Of a DNA stretch of 64,000 nt, positions 27,399 through 36,347 are shown piece by piece; within the stretch, counting starts at the first letter, position 1; the number at the start of each line of letters is the position of its first letter. The notes below the pieces were generated by a model. It was given only the letters and a program-made list of their open reading frames with translations. It did no database searches and was not told the DNA's origin. The DNA comes from JBAXTE01 sp963556065 (GTDB taxonomy: Bacteria; Bacteroidota; Bacteroidia; Bacteroidales; WCHB1-69): the NCBI GenBank assembly GCA_963556065.3, contig CAUVYH020000015.1:1-64000 (forward strand). Direction: 5' to 3'. A program made the position numbers and the translations under genes.

Positions 27399-28556
27399 AT
27401 GAATTTTGACTTTTATAACTATTTTTTCTCCTCATTTTCTCATTTGCTTATTTTAGCGCTTATAGGTGTCGTTTTAATACAATTGATCTATTATTGGACG
27501 ATTTTTTGCAGATTGGCTTTTAAAAAGATAAAACCGCTACAGGAAGTTTCTCATCCCGTTTCTGTAATTGTTTGTGCCCGTAACGAATATCAAAATTTAA
27601 AAGATTTTTTGCCCCGAATTCTAGAACAGGATTATCCTCAATTTGAGGTTTTGCTTATCAATGACGATTCCGATGATGAAACGGATTTTTTAATTAGAGA
27701 CTTGGCTATGGCTTATCCTCATTTCAGAGCCATTAACATTAATAGGGCGGTATCATTTATTAAAGGAAAGAAGTTTGCGCTTTCGGTGGGGATAAAAGAG
27801 GCAAAATACAATCATATTTTATTTACCGATGCCGATTGCAAGCCCATGTCCTCGCAATGGATTCAATCGATGCAGCAGGGTTTTTTTAAGGACAAGCAAA
27901 TTGTGCTGGGGTATGGGCGATACGAAAAACGAAAAGGATTACTTAATCATCTGGTGCGTTTTGATACGGTGAATACGGCCATGCAATACCTTTCTTACGC
28001 ATTAGCAGGACATCCGTATATGGGGGTGGGAAGAAACCTATCATATACCAAATCCTTATTTGAAAAGCAAAAAGGGTTTACTTCTCACTATACCATTCCT
28101 TATGGTGATGACGATCTATTTGTAAATAAAGCAGCAAAAGGAAAAAATTCAAGTACTGTTTATCGAATTGAGGCACAAACGGAGTCCATTGCTCCTGAAA
28201 CATGGGGCGCTTGGTTTCGCCAAAAAAAACGTCATCTGGATACCGGTAAATATTATCGGTTTGCAACAAAATTTGTGTTAACTACTTATGCCGCCTCTTC
28301 CTTATTTTATTATTTGCTGTTAGCTGCTGTAATTATTTTGGCATTAAATCCTTTTCAGTTAATTGATATAATTGTCATCTCATCGCTTTTTTTTCTGCGT
28401 ACCGCAACGCAATTCATAGTCTTTTCGGGAGTCTGCAAAAAGTTGAAGGAGAAGGGGCTGGCTTGGGCTGTATTCTTTTACGATATAATATTTACGGTCT
28501 TAAATCCGATTTGGTCATTTTCAAATATAATCATTAAGCAAAATAAATGGAAGTAA
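27399..28556 (+). CDS. family 2 glycosyltransferase, membrane-anchored
   Basis: 385 residues from the ATG at 27399 (a GTG six bases upstream is in frame but less likely). An N-terminal helix (about 15-38) is followed by a GT-A domain: VIVCARNEYQNLKDFLP, LLINDDSDDE, and the metal-binding LFTDADCKPM (about 143-152). C-terminal part: GDDDLFVNKA and WFRQKKRH, then two or three helices. It should transfer a sugar from an NDP donor to a lipid- or envelope-linked acceptor on the cytoplasmic face; the acceptor is unknown. It overlaps the following sigma factor gene by 10 bases, suggesting translational coupling. Confidence 0.85.
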   Translation: MNFDFYNYFFSSFSHLLILALIGVVLIQLIYYWTIFCRLAFKKIKPLQEVSHPVSVIVCARNEYQNLKDFLPRILEQDYPQFEVLLINDDSDDETDFLIRDLAMAYPHFRAININRAVSFIKGKKFALSVGIKEAKYNHILFTDADCKPMSSQWIQSMQQGFFKDKQIVLGYGRYEKRKGLLNHLVRFDTVNTAMQYLSYALAGHPYMGVGRNLSYTKSLFEKQKGFTSHYTIPYGDDDLFVNKAAKGKNSSTVYRIEAQTESIAPETWGAWFRQKKRHLDTGKYYRFATKFVLTTYAASSLFYYLLLAAVIILALNPFQLIDIIVISSLFFLRTATQFIVFSGVCKKLKEKGLAWAVFFYDIIFTVLNPIWSFSNIIIKQNKWK

Positions 28557-29158
28557 AAACAAAACTAACCGAAAAAGCTCAACGCGATTATTTGTTGGTG
28601 ATAGATGCTCGCGAAAATGGAGATCAGAAAGCTTATGCTGAGTTGATGAATAGTTATCGGGATGCGCTCTATTTTATGTTGCTCAAAATGACTAATGATC
28701 CTTATGATGCGGAAGATTTGACGATTGAAGCATTTGGCAAAGCGTTTAAAAATTTGTCGTTTTATGCACCCGATTATGCATTTAGTACATGGCTCTTTAA
28801 AATAGCCACCAATAACTGCATTGATTTTTTGCGTGCTAAAAAGAAAAACACGATTTCTCTTGATGTGGCTTTTGGAAACGGTTTTATTGCCGAAGGTTCT
28901 TCTCGCGAAGTCGTAAGCGAAACACACAACCCCGAAGCATCATGTATCGAGAAGCAAAAAGCATTTATGATGCGAAAAATGGTGGAGAAATTAAAACCGA
29001 ATTATCGTAGGTTGGTTGAACTCAGATATTTTAATGAGTTGTCGTATGAAGAAATTGCAGAAGAACTCGATCTTCCTTTGGGAACTGTTAAGGCTCAACT
29101 GTTCAGGGCTCGTGATTATATGCTTAAACTGATGAAAAATAATCAGGATAAAATATAA
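28547..29158 (+). CDS. RNA polymerase sigma factor, ECF/sigma-70 family
   Basis: 203 residues. Region 2 spans about residues 25-95 (YRDALYFMLLKMTNDPYDAE, then FSTWLFKIATNNCIDFLR) and region 4 about 140-195 (YFNELSYEEIAEELDLPLGT, VKAQLFRARDYM). It should direct RNA polymerase to a subset of promoters. No anti-sigma gene is adjacent; ECF factors of this type are often housekeeping-like (the SigW/RpoE group in Bacteroidota). It overlaps the glycosyltransferase gene upstream, so envelope sugar transfer and this factor are expressed together. A hairpin overlaps its stop. Confidence 0.9.
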   Translation: MEVKTKLTEKAQRDYLLVIDARENGDQKAYAELMNSYRDALYFMLLKMTNDPYDAEDLTIEAFGKAFKNLSFYAPDYAFSTWLFKIATNNCIDFLRAKKKNTISLDVAFGNGFIAEGSSREVVSETHNPEASCIEKQKAFMMRKMVEKLKPNYRRLVELRYFNELSYEEIAEELDLPLGTVKAQLFRARDYMLKLMKNNQDKI

Positions 29159-29168
29159 TTTTATCCTG
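29144..29168 (+). terminator. hairpin at the end of the sigma factor gene
   Basis: Arms CAGGATAAAAT (29144-29154) and ATTTTATCCTG (29158-29168) are perfect inverted repeats around the stop codon; no clear T-tract follows. Confidence 0.5.
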
Positions 29169-29278
29169 CAATCCGTTTTTAATACTAATTTTGTAGAATC
29201 TTTCTATGTGATGGCTTATTATAAAGCGACAATGTGTTAAAAAGTGTATAAAAAAATAAAATTGTCGATTTAATATGT

Positions 29279-29286
29279 TATTTTTG
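29279..29286 (+). promoter_or_regulatory. -7 promoter box of the hybrid kinase gene
   Basis: TATTTTTG matches TAnnTTTG and sits 39 bases before the ATG at 29326. Confidence 0.45.
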
Positions 29287-29325
29287 TTTTGATTATTTGT
29301 AATAAAATTATTAAAAGTAGCGGAT

Positions 29326-31869
29326 ATGATTGTTGTTCAGATTATATATAATTTATCAATTCTAATTGCCTTTACTGTATTTTCGGATTTTATTCATAGT
29401 TTTTTAAAAACGAAGAAATATACAGCAATTGTAGTTCAGGGGATATTATTTGGTATTGCTACCGTAATTGCAATGATGAATCCGTTTGTTTTGACGGAAG
29501 GACTGATTTTTGACGGAAGATCTGTTGTGTTAAGCCTTTGTACGCTTTTTTTCGGTCCCATTGCAGGTTGTATTTCTTTAATTTTCTCCTTGATTTATCG
29601 AGCTTATATCGGAGGGCCGGGACTTATTACCGGAGAATTGGTAGCTACTTCATCTGTGTTAATAGGGATTGCCTTTCGATATTATTTATTGCGTAGAAAA
29701 AAAGTATTACCCTCTATCGTAGAACTTTATGCTTTGGGCTTTGTCGTTCATCTTGTTATGCTTTTTTGGTTTACATTGCTGCCTAATGACCTTTTCTCTA
29801 AAATCTTTGAAACAATTGCATTCACGGTTATTGTTTTTTACCCCATAGCTACAGTGCTTATAGGAATGATCCTTAAGAACCAATTTATTCATGCCGATTT
29901 ACTGAATGAACTTGAAGTTGAGCACGAGAATCTTTTAATAACGTTAAGTTCAATTGGAGAAGGGGTGATTACAGTAGATACCATTGGCCGTGTAATGAAT
30001 ATTAATTTATTTGCGGAGAGAATGTGTGAAATTTCAGAAGCAGATGCTATGCATAAGCCGTTGGAAGACGTTTTACACCTTTATCAAGAGCAAGATACTT
30101 TGCAAATAGATCTTGTGAAAAAAACGTTTTTGGAAATTTCAAAAGGTGGAGGAGCTAAATTACTATTTGAAAATATATACCTATGCAATCCATCTCAGAA
30201 AAAATATCATGTGGTGTGTAATGTTTCCCCTATTTTTAATAGGGTAAAGGAATTTGTAGGCATGGTAATTACTTTTTCGGATTTGTCCGAACAAGATAAA
30301 CTCCAAAATTCACTTATTCATAGTGAAGCCATGTTTAAAGCGGTTTTTGATTCTTCGGGTAGTGCAATCGCCATCATGAATTTGCAGGGTACTTTTATCA
30401 CGGTAAACCGGGCTTTTACGGATTTATTAGGATATTTTCCGAAAGATGTATGCCAACAGAAAACTTTTCTTGATATTACCCATCCCGAAGATGTGGAAAA
30501 GAGCCAAATGAACTTTAATCGAATGATTGCGGACACGAATGAGCTAGCGGTATTTGAAAAACGTTTTTTAACGGCAGACGACAAAATTGTGTGGAGTATA
30601 GTAACTTCTTCGGTGATTTTGGATAAAACAGGAATTCCTCGCTATATTGTTAGTCAAATTGTAGATATTTCGAAACGTAAGATGGCGGAGGAAGAGTTGA
30701 ACAATCAAAACATTCAATTGGTTAAGCTAGCACAGGAATTATCAATAGCAAAAGAAAAGGCTGAAAAAAGCGACCAGCTCAAAACTTCATTTTTGGGAAA
30801 TATGAGTCATGAAATTCGAACTCCGTTAAATGGAATATTGGGTGTTGCCGATTTGCTTGTCGAAGAAAATCTAAGTGTCGATGACAGAAAACAATTCGTG
30901 AAAATTATGCAGGTGAGTTGCAATCGGTTGCTCAATACGGTTAATGATATTATCGATGCATCTAAAATAGAATCAAATCAAATTCAATTATCCGAAATGG
31001 AGTTCACCATAGATCGACTTTTATCTGACTTAAAGTCCGATTTTCAACCTCAATTTGATGAAAAGAATATTACTTTTACAATTGAAACGGATTCGTCTGT
31101 CGATGCTCATTTGCCGTTGGTAAACGATTATGAAAAGTTAAAGCAGATACTTTCAAAATTATTATCAAATGCCCATAAATTTACCTCCAAGGGATCGGTT
31201 TCTTTAAGTTGCGAGTGGGATGCTCCCTATTATTATTTTAAGGTAAAAGACACAGGCGTGGGAATTTCAGAAGAATATATTCAATCGTTATTTAGAAATT
31301 TTTCGCAGGAAGATGTCTCTATTAATCGCAGTTACGAAGGAAGCGGATTGGGGTTAGCTATTGCCAGAGGCTTTGCCAGAGCATTGAATGGGGATTTGAC
31401 GGTTAAAACCGAAAAAAATGAAGGCTCTGTCTTTTGCTTGAAAATCCCTCTCAATTCGGATAGCCATAAAACGGCTGATCCAATCATAGCGGAAAACCAA
31501 CCTGTTGTTTTGACTTTTTTGGTGGCTGAAGATGATGATGTGAGTTATATTTTGGCTGAAAAGATCCTTTCACGTGAGTTTGGTGCAAATGTTATTCGTG
31601 CTAGGAACGGAGTGGAAGCACTTGAGCTGTTTTTACAACACAAAGACATAAATCTTGTGCTTATGGATATTAAAATGCCTGAAATGGATGGACTCGACTG
31701 CGTTAGACAGCTACGAAGAATAAATGAAGATATTCCGATTATTGCGGTCACGGCATTTGCTTTTGCCAAAGATCAGCAATTGGCTATGGAAGTGGGGTGC
31801 AACGATTACATATCCAAACCATACAGTGTTGCGCTATTAATTCAAAAAATAAAATCCTTTGTGGGATGA
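29326..31869 (+). CDS. hybrid sensor histidine kinase / response regulator with LytS-type membrane sensor
   Basis: 847 residues. N-terminal 5TMR-LYT-like sensor (about 1-190; SLIFSLIYRAYIGGPG is typical), two PAS domains (about 200-325 and 335-455), HisKA with the phospho-acceptor His495 in GNMSHEIRTPLNG, HATPase (NAHKFTSKGS, DTGVGI, GSGLGLAIARGF) and a C-terminal receiver with phospho-acceptor Asp781 in LMDIKMPEMDG and a later SKP lysine. A complete phosphorelay begins here, but the final output partner is not adjacent, so a histidine phosphotransferase or DNA-binding regulator elsewhere must finish it. Own promoter; the next gene, hutU, has its own as well. Confidence 0.93.
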   Translation: MIVVQIIYNLSILIAFTVFSDFIHSFLKTKKYTAIVVQGILFGIATVIAMMNPFVLTEGLIFDGRSVVLSLCTLFFGPIAGCISLIFSLIYRAYIGGPGLITGELVATSSVLIGIAFRYYLLRRKKVLPSIVELYALGFVVHLVMLFWFTLLPNDLFSKIFETIAFTVIVFYPIATVLIGMILKNQFIHADLLNELEVEHENLLITLSSIGEGVITVDTIGRVMNINLFAERMCEISEADAMHKPLEDVLHLYQEQDTLQIDLVKKTFLEISKGGGAKLLFENIYLCNPSQKKYHVVCNVSPIFNRVKEFVGMVITFSDLSEQDKLQNSLIHSEAMFKAVFDSSGSAIAIMNLQGTFITVNRAFTDLLGYFPKDVCQQKTFLDITHPEDVEKSQMNFNRMIADTNELAVFEKRFLTADDKIVWSIVTSSVILDKTGIPRYIVSQIVDISKRKMAEEELNNQNIQLVKLAQELSIAKEKAEKSDQLKTSFLGNMSHEIRTPLNGILGVADLLVEENLSVDDRKQFVKIMQVSCNRLLNTVNDIIDASKIESNQIQLSEMEFTIDRLLSDLKSDFQPQFDEKNITFTIETDSSVDAHLPLVNDYEKLKQILSKLLSNAHKFTSKGSVSLSCEWDAPYYYFKVKDTGVGISEEYIQSLFRNFSQEDVSINRSYEGSGLGLAIARGFARALNGDLTVKTEKNEGSVFCLKIPLNSDSHKTADPIIAENQPVVLTFLVAEDDDVSYILAEKILSREFGANVIRARNGVEALELFLQHKDINLVLMDIKMPEMDGLDCVRQLRRINEDIPIIAVTAFAFAKDQQLAMEVGCNDYISKPYSVALLIQKIKSFVG

Positions 31870-31933
31870 TATTTTGCCTCGATTTTTTAAACTTTTTTCA
31901 ATGAAAGTGAGGCTCAAAATTAAAAAAATAGTG

Positions 31934-31941
31934 TAATTTTG
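31934..31941 (+). promoter_or_regulatory. hutU -7 promoter box
   Basis: TAATTTTG matches TAnnTTTG and lies 14 bases before the hutU ATG. Confidence 0.5.
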
Positions 31942-31955
31942 ACCTCAAAAAAAAC

Positions 31956-33968
31956 ATGAGTCAATTCAATGCTTTTCAATTAGAAATACTGGAGGGAATT
32001 CCAGAAGAACTTCCTGCACCTTGTGTGTTTGATCCGAAAATAAATCATGCCCCGATACGTAAGGATATTTTGTCGAAAGAAGAAAAGAAATTAGCATTAC
32101 ATAATGCTTTACGCTATTTTCAACCTAAACACCATGCGGTGTTGGCCCCCGAATTTGCCGATGAACTTAGACGATACGGACGTATTTACATGTACCGTTT
32201 TATGCCTAAAGAGAAAATATACGCTCGCCCGATTAGTGAGTATCCTGCTAAATGCCAGCAAGCGGCTGCCATAATGCTGATGATTCAAAACAATTTGGAT
32301 CATGCTGTTGCTCAGCACCCTCATGAATTGATTACTTATGGAGGAAATGGAGCTGTGTTTCAAAATTGGGCACAATATCGTTTGACAATGAAATATTTAT
32401 CCGAAATGAGCGATGAACAAACCTTGGTGATGTATTCGGGTCATCCGATGGGATTGTTTCCATCACACAAAGATGCTCCTCGGGTGGTGGTTACCAACGG
32501 AATGGTGATACCGAATTATTCTAAGCCCGACGATTGGGAACGATTTAATGCACTCGGTGTGTCGCAATACGGACAGATGACCGCAGGATCTTATATGTAT
32601 ATCGGGCCGCAAGGAATTGTCCACGGCACTACGATCACCGTAATGAATGCAGGCAGACTGAACGGTTATCCTTCGATGGAGGGAAGAGTATTTGTTACTT
32701 CCGGGCTTGGGGGCATGTCGGGAGCACAACCTAAAGCAGGCGTAATTGCGGGTTGCATTGCTGTTGTTGCCGAAATAAACCCCAAAGCTACCGATATTCG
32801 TCACTCTCAAGGATGGGTGGATGAAGTGTTTTCCGATTTAAAGCTGCTTGCAGAGCGTATTGCAAAAGCTAGGCAGGAGAAAGAAGCTGTATCCATTGCA
32901 TATCAAGGAAACATAGTAGATTTGTGGGAGTATTTTGCTCAGCATAATATTCAAGTCGAGTTGGGATCCGATCAAACGTCACTGCATAATCCATGGTCCG
33001 GAGGATATTATCCGGTCGGATACACTTTTGAAGAATCGAATGAGATGATGGCAAAAGATCCTGAAAAATTCAAATCGGCAGTGCAAGAGTCCTTGAGACG
33101 CCATGTAGCGGCTGTTAATAAAATGACGGAGCATGGAATGTATTTTTGGGACTACGGAAATGCATTTTTGCTCGAAGCGTCACGTGCCGGTGCCGGTGTT
33201 TTAAACGATCAGGGAAAGTTTAAATATCCGTCGTATGTTCAGGATATCATGGGGCCGATGTGCTTTGATTACGGTTTTGGCCCTTTTCGTTGGGTGTGCT
33301 CTTCGGGATTGGAAAAGGATTTAGATACTTCGGATTTAATTGCTTGCGAAGTACTCGAAGAAATAGCCAAGACTTCACCTGCCGAAATAAGTCAACAAAT
33401 GCACGACAACATTCGCTGGATTAAAGGAGCAAAAAAGAATAAATTGGTCGTAGGATCGCAAGCTCGCATTTTATATGCCGATGCCGAAGGACGAATAAAG
33501 ATTGCAGCTGCTTTTAATCGGGCAATTAAAACAGGACGAATTTCGGCACCTATTGTTTTAGGCCGCGATCATCATGATGTGTCGGGAACCGATTCTCCTT
33601 ACCGCGAAACTTCAAATATTTACGATGGATCTTCGTTTACCGCCGATATGGCCATTCAAAATGTAATTGGCGACTCTTTTAGAGGAGCCACTTGGGTTTC
33701 CATTCACAATGGAGGAGGTGTCGGTTGGGGCGAAGTTATTAATGGTGGTTTTGGAATGCTGCTTGATGGTTCCGATGAAGCACATCGCCGGTTAACTCAA
33801 ATGTTGTTTTGGGACGTAAATAATGGAATTTCCCGAAGAAGCTGGGCCCGGAACCAGGAAGCAATATTTGCGATAAAGCGGGCAATGAAAGTTGAGCCGA
33901 ATCTGAAAGTTACATTACCTAATTTTGCCGATGATTGGTTAATAGATACTCTTTTTAAAGGGGAATAG
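31956..33968 (+). CDS. hutU: urocanate hydratase
   Basis: 670 residues, cytoplasmic, converting urocanate to 4-imidazolone-5-propionate in histidine degradation with bound NAD. Diagnostic parts: AGSYMYIGPQGIVHGT (about 210-225), a glycine-rich NAD site GLGGMSGAQPKA (about 250-261) and the region DIMGPMCFDYGFGPF with the downstream VCSSG cysteine (about 427-450); later IHNGGGVGWGEVINGG. It is about 110 residues longer than the classical 550-560 residue enzymes, matching the long form I know from Bacteroidota. No hutH, hutI or hutG is within the window, so the pathway is dispersed or incomplete. A hairpin follows the stop. Confidence 0.95.
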   Translation: MSQFNAFQLEILEGIPEELPAPCVFDPKINHAPIRKDILSKEEKKLALHNALRYFQPKHHAVLAPEFADELRRYGRIYMYRFMPKEKIYARPISEYPAKCQQAAAIMLMIQNNLDHAVAQHPHELITYGGNGAVFQNWAQYRLTMKYLSEMSDEQTLVMYSGHPMGLFPSHKDAPRVVVTNGMVIPNYSKPDDWERFNALGVSQYGQMTAGSYMYIGPQGIVHGTTITVMNAGRLNGYPSMEGRVFVTSGLGGMSGAQPKAGVIAGCIAVVAEINPKATDIRHSQGWVDEVFSDLKLLAERIAKARQEKEAVSIAYQGNIVDLWEYFAQHNIQVELGSDQTSLHNPWSGGYYPVGYTFEESNEMMAKDPEKFKSAVQESLRRHVAAVNKMTEHGMYFWDYGNAFLLEASRAGAGVLNDQGKFKYPSYVQDIMGPMCFDYGFGPFRWVCSSGLEKDLDTSDLIACEVLEEIAKTSPAEISQQMHDNIRWIKGAKKNKLVVGSQARILYADAEGRIKIAAAFNRAIKTGRISAPIVLGRDHHDVSGTDSPYRETSNIYDGSSFTADMAIQNVIGDSFRGATWVSIHNGGGVGWGEVINGGFGMLLDGSDEAHRRLTQMLFWDVNNGISRRSWARNQEAIFAIKRAMKVEPNLKVTLPNFADDWLIDTLFKGE

Positions 33969-34004
33969 GCATTGATTGCAATGTCGTGGAAAAAATAGAT
34001 AATA

Positions 34005-34036
34005 GAAGGGGAAAGTTTTTTTCCCTTTTTTCTTTT
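34005..34036 (+). terminator. hutU terminator
   Basis: Arms AAGGGGAA and TTCCCTTT with a T-rich loop, followed by a run of T (34024-34037). Imperfect but placed 40 bases after the hutU stop. Confidence 0.5.
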
Positions 34037-34104
34037 TATAGCTGTTTGTAACCTTTATTTCATTTATTTCGTTTAAATAGTTGTGTGATTGTATGAAAAA
34101 ATGT

Positions 34105-34112
34105 TATTTTTG
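34105..34112 (+). promoter_or_regulatory. -7 promoter box
   Basis: TATTTTTG matches TAnnTTTG, with a TTG (34081-34083) at about -33; the ATG at 34178 is 65 bases downstream. Confidence 0.5.
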
Positions 34113-34177
34113 ACAAATTATGCATAAGGTTGTATATTAGATTTTTATTTGTGTATCAGTTATAATAAAAAACGATA

Positions 34178-35449
34178 ATGATGAAAAAGTATTTATTTAT
34201 TCTTTTGGCTTTGTTCTCCATCACATTGACAAGTGGGTTTGCACAAAAATCAGGAACAACGGCATATCGAAAAGAATTTAAAAAAGCATTGCAGCACATG
34301 AAAGATGAGGAATATCGGTTTGCGCAAACTATTTTTGATAAGTTGTATAAAAGCAACCCAGGCAATGCAAACCTTGAATATCATCTAGGCATTTGTTTAA
34401 TGGATATGCGTTACGATAAGGAAGAGCCGATTGAGTGGCTAAAGAAATCACTTTCAAGTACGGGAATGTTCGAAAAATCAGATCCAGATGAAAATAGGGC
34501 ACCCCTTAAGGCTTATTATATGATAGGAGAATGCTATCAATACGGTGCAAATTATGAAGAGGCAAAAAAATGGTATCAGGAATTCATCGAAAAAGCAGAT
34601 GCTCAAAAATTAGCACAGTTGGTGATTGACGCAAAAGAGAAAATAGAATGGTGCGATAATATTAAAACACTTTTGCCTCCCGATCTTTCGACTATTGATA
34701 ACCCCACGCCAAAAAGGGATGAAGAATATTTCGCCAAAATAGCAGATGCGTTTGAAATCGTAGATTTGGATCACTTTAAGGCTCTTTCGATATTGAATCC
34801 GTTGTTAGCTAAAGATCCGTATAATTATAATCTTAACTATCATGTTGGCGTTTCTTGCTTAAATATTAAGGAATTCCGCCATCTAGCGACAACGTATCTT
34901 GAACGCGCCTGCGAAAATGTAGATATCAGACATTATAAAAAATTGCCTCGGGCTATTGCTGCACCTGTATTGGCGCACTATTTTCTCGGGTTAGCTTATT
35001 GCTTAAGTAATAATCCCGAAAAAGGAATCTCTAACTACCGTACATTTTTGAGAGATATTGCGGCAAGGGATCCTTATATGAACCCAATTGTGGAGCAGAA
35101 AATAGAGGAGTGTACGCCGAAGAATATTCCGCTCGACTCTGTTAGTTTAGCTAATGGTGCCAATACGGAGGATACCGCTGTAACTAATGCAAAGAGCAAG
35201 GCCGGTTATTATTATGCAGTACAAATAGGTGCCGGAAATATTAAAAAAACATATTTCGACCAGGTCGCTAAACTCGACGATAACAATAACCTTATTCAGA
35301 CCAAGGGCAAGCCCGATCGGATGAGGCGCTGGATTATCGGTAAGTTTAAAACACAGGAAGAGGCTCAGCCATTATTGCAAAAGGTAATAGCAATCGGTTA
35401 TAAAGATGCTTTTATCAATGAGTTTCAAGAAATGGAAATACAGCAATGA
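34178..35449 (+). CDS. exported TPR protein with SPOR-like C-terminus
   Basis: 423 residues; two ATGs in a row (34178 and 34181) are equally good starts. Signal peptide ending SGFAQ. Two TPR-like blocks follow (about 35-165 and 190-320; NANLEYHLGICLMDMRYDKE, NYNLNYHVGVSCLNIKEF). The C-terminal 75 residues (YYYAVQIGAGN, then WIIGKFKTQEEAQPLLQKV) have the pattern of a SPOR domain, which binds denuded peptidoglycan at division or envelope-assembly sites. A role at the envelope is likely; a specific process is not shown. Single-gene transcript with promoter and terminator of its own. Confidence 0.75.
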   Translation: MMKKYLFILLALFSITLTSGFAQKSGTTAYRKEFKKALQHMKDEEYRFAQTIFDKLYKSNPGNANLEYHLGICLMDMRYDKEEPIEWLKKSLSSTGMFEKSDPDENRAPLKAYYMIGECYQYGANYEEAKKWYQEFIEKADAQKLAQLVIDAKEKIEWCDNIKTLLPPDLSTIDNPTPKRDEEYFAKIADAFEIVDLDHFKALSILNPLLAKDPYNYNLNYHVGVSCLNIKEFRHLATTYLERACENVDIRHYKKLPRAIAAPVLAHYFLGLAYCLSNNPEKGISNYRTFLRDIAARDPYMNPIVEQKIEECTPKNIPLDSVSLANGANTEDTAVTNAKSKAGYYYAVQIGAGNIKKTYFDQVAKLDDNNNLIQTKGKPDRMRRWIIGKFKTQEEAQPLLQKVIAIGYKDAFINEFQEMEIQQ

Positions 35450-35489
35450 CTGAATTAATTGTTTCCCAATAGTTTTGATAAGTTATTGA

Positions 35490-35517
35490 AGTCCGGATTG
35501 TACCGGACTTTTTTTTA
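35490..35517 (+). terminator. rho-independent terminator
   Basis: AGTCCGG (35490-35496), loop ATTGTA, CCGGACT (35503-35509) then eight T: a textbook terminator after the SPOR-like gene. Confidence 0.9.
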
Positions 35518-35526
35518 TTTTATGAG

Positions 35527-35557
35527 CTTGCAAATTATAATAAAATGTGTAAATTTG
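35527..35557 (+). promoter_or_regulatory. promoter of the beta-barrel gene
   Basis: CTTG (35527-35530), 19 bases, TAAATTTG (35550-35557): a good -33/-7 pair, 37 bases before the ATG. Confidence 0.6.
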
Positions 35558-35594
35558 TTATAGAAAATGGAATAAAAACTAATTTTTTAGGGGA

Positions 35595-36347
35595 ATGAAT
35601 GGGAAAACGACTTCACTATACAGGATATTATTAACCGCTATGGTGTTGATATCATTACATAATTCGCTAAAAGCTCAAACGGATTCGCTGGCAGGCAGTT
35701 CGTATTCCGACGATCCTCGTTGGTATTTTTCTTTTGGAATATCCGCGTACAGCGATTACATATCGGGGAGGCCCACACAGGTTCCGGTTTATGACTCTAT
35801 TCATGAATATAAATCGGGCTATTTTGCTCCACATCAATATCGTAACTTTAATTTGTTTACATTTACTTATGCTATCCGTTATAATATTTATCGCATTAAT
35901 GACGATCATTCCATTTCATTGAATATGCCGGTTGCTTTGGGTTTAAATTCAGTACTTTGCGATGATGGGTCTCGTGGTTATTTAAGCTTGTCTGTTCCGC
36001 TGATGTTTGAGTTTAACTCGGGGGCAGCCTCTAATTTTTCCACACTTAAATGGAAAGGATGGATGGTTGGTGCAGGTGCAGAATTTAATATTTTTCCGCT
36101 TATTTCTAAAGAGCAATATTCTTACAGGGATGCTTCATTTAATACGAAGACGATAAAAGCCGACCATAAATGGATACAACCGGCCGTTGAGATTGCTTAC
36201 CGGTGGATTAATACCGACCAGAATACCCGAGAGGTTAATTTGAAATTAGGATATGGTTTTTCGGAACAGGTAACCGAGGTTGATAAGGTTTCAACGTATC
36301 AACCGCTTACAGCAAAATTAACCTATATCTTTTTTATCAACTATTAA
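35595..36347 (+). CDS. probable outer-membrane beta-barrel protein
   Basis: 250 residues. A signal peptide (LYRILLTAMVLISLHNSLKA) is followed by amphipathic beta-strands with aromatic girdles (WYFSFGISAYSDYISG near residue 43; later LKLGYGFSEQ) and a strand ending in Phe-Ile-Asn-Tyr, as in outer-membrane barrels of 8-10 strands. No family assigned. It ends four bases into the convergent OmpA-like gene (overlap 36344-36347), so neither strand has room for a terminator between them. Confidence 0.65.
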   Translation: MNGKTTSLYRILLTAMVLISLHNSLKAQTDSLAGSSYSDDPRWYFSFGISAYSDYISGRPTQVPVYDSIHEYKSGYFAPHQYRNFNLFTFTYAIRYNIYRINDDHSISLNMPVALGLNSVLCDDGSRGYLSLSVPLMFEFNSGAASNFSTLKWKGWMVGAGAEFNIFPLISKEQYSYRDASFNTKTIKADHKWIQPAVEIAYRWINTDQNTREVNLKLGYGFSEQVTEVDKVSTYQPLTAKLTYIFFINY

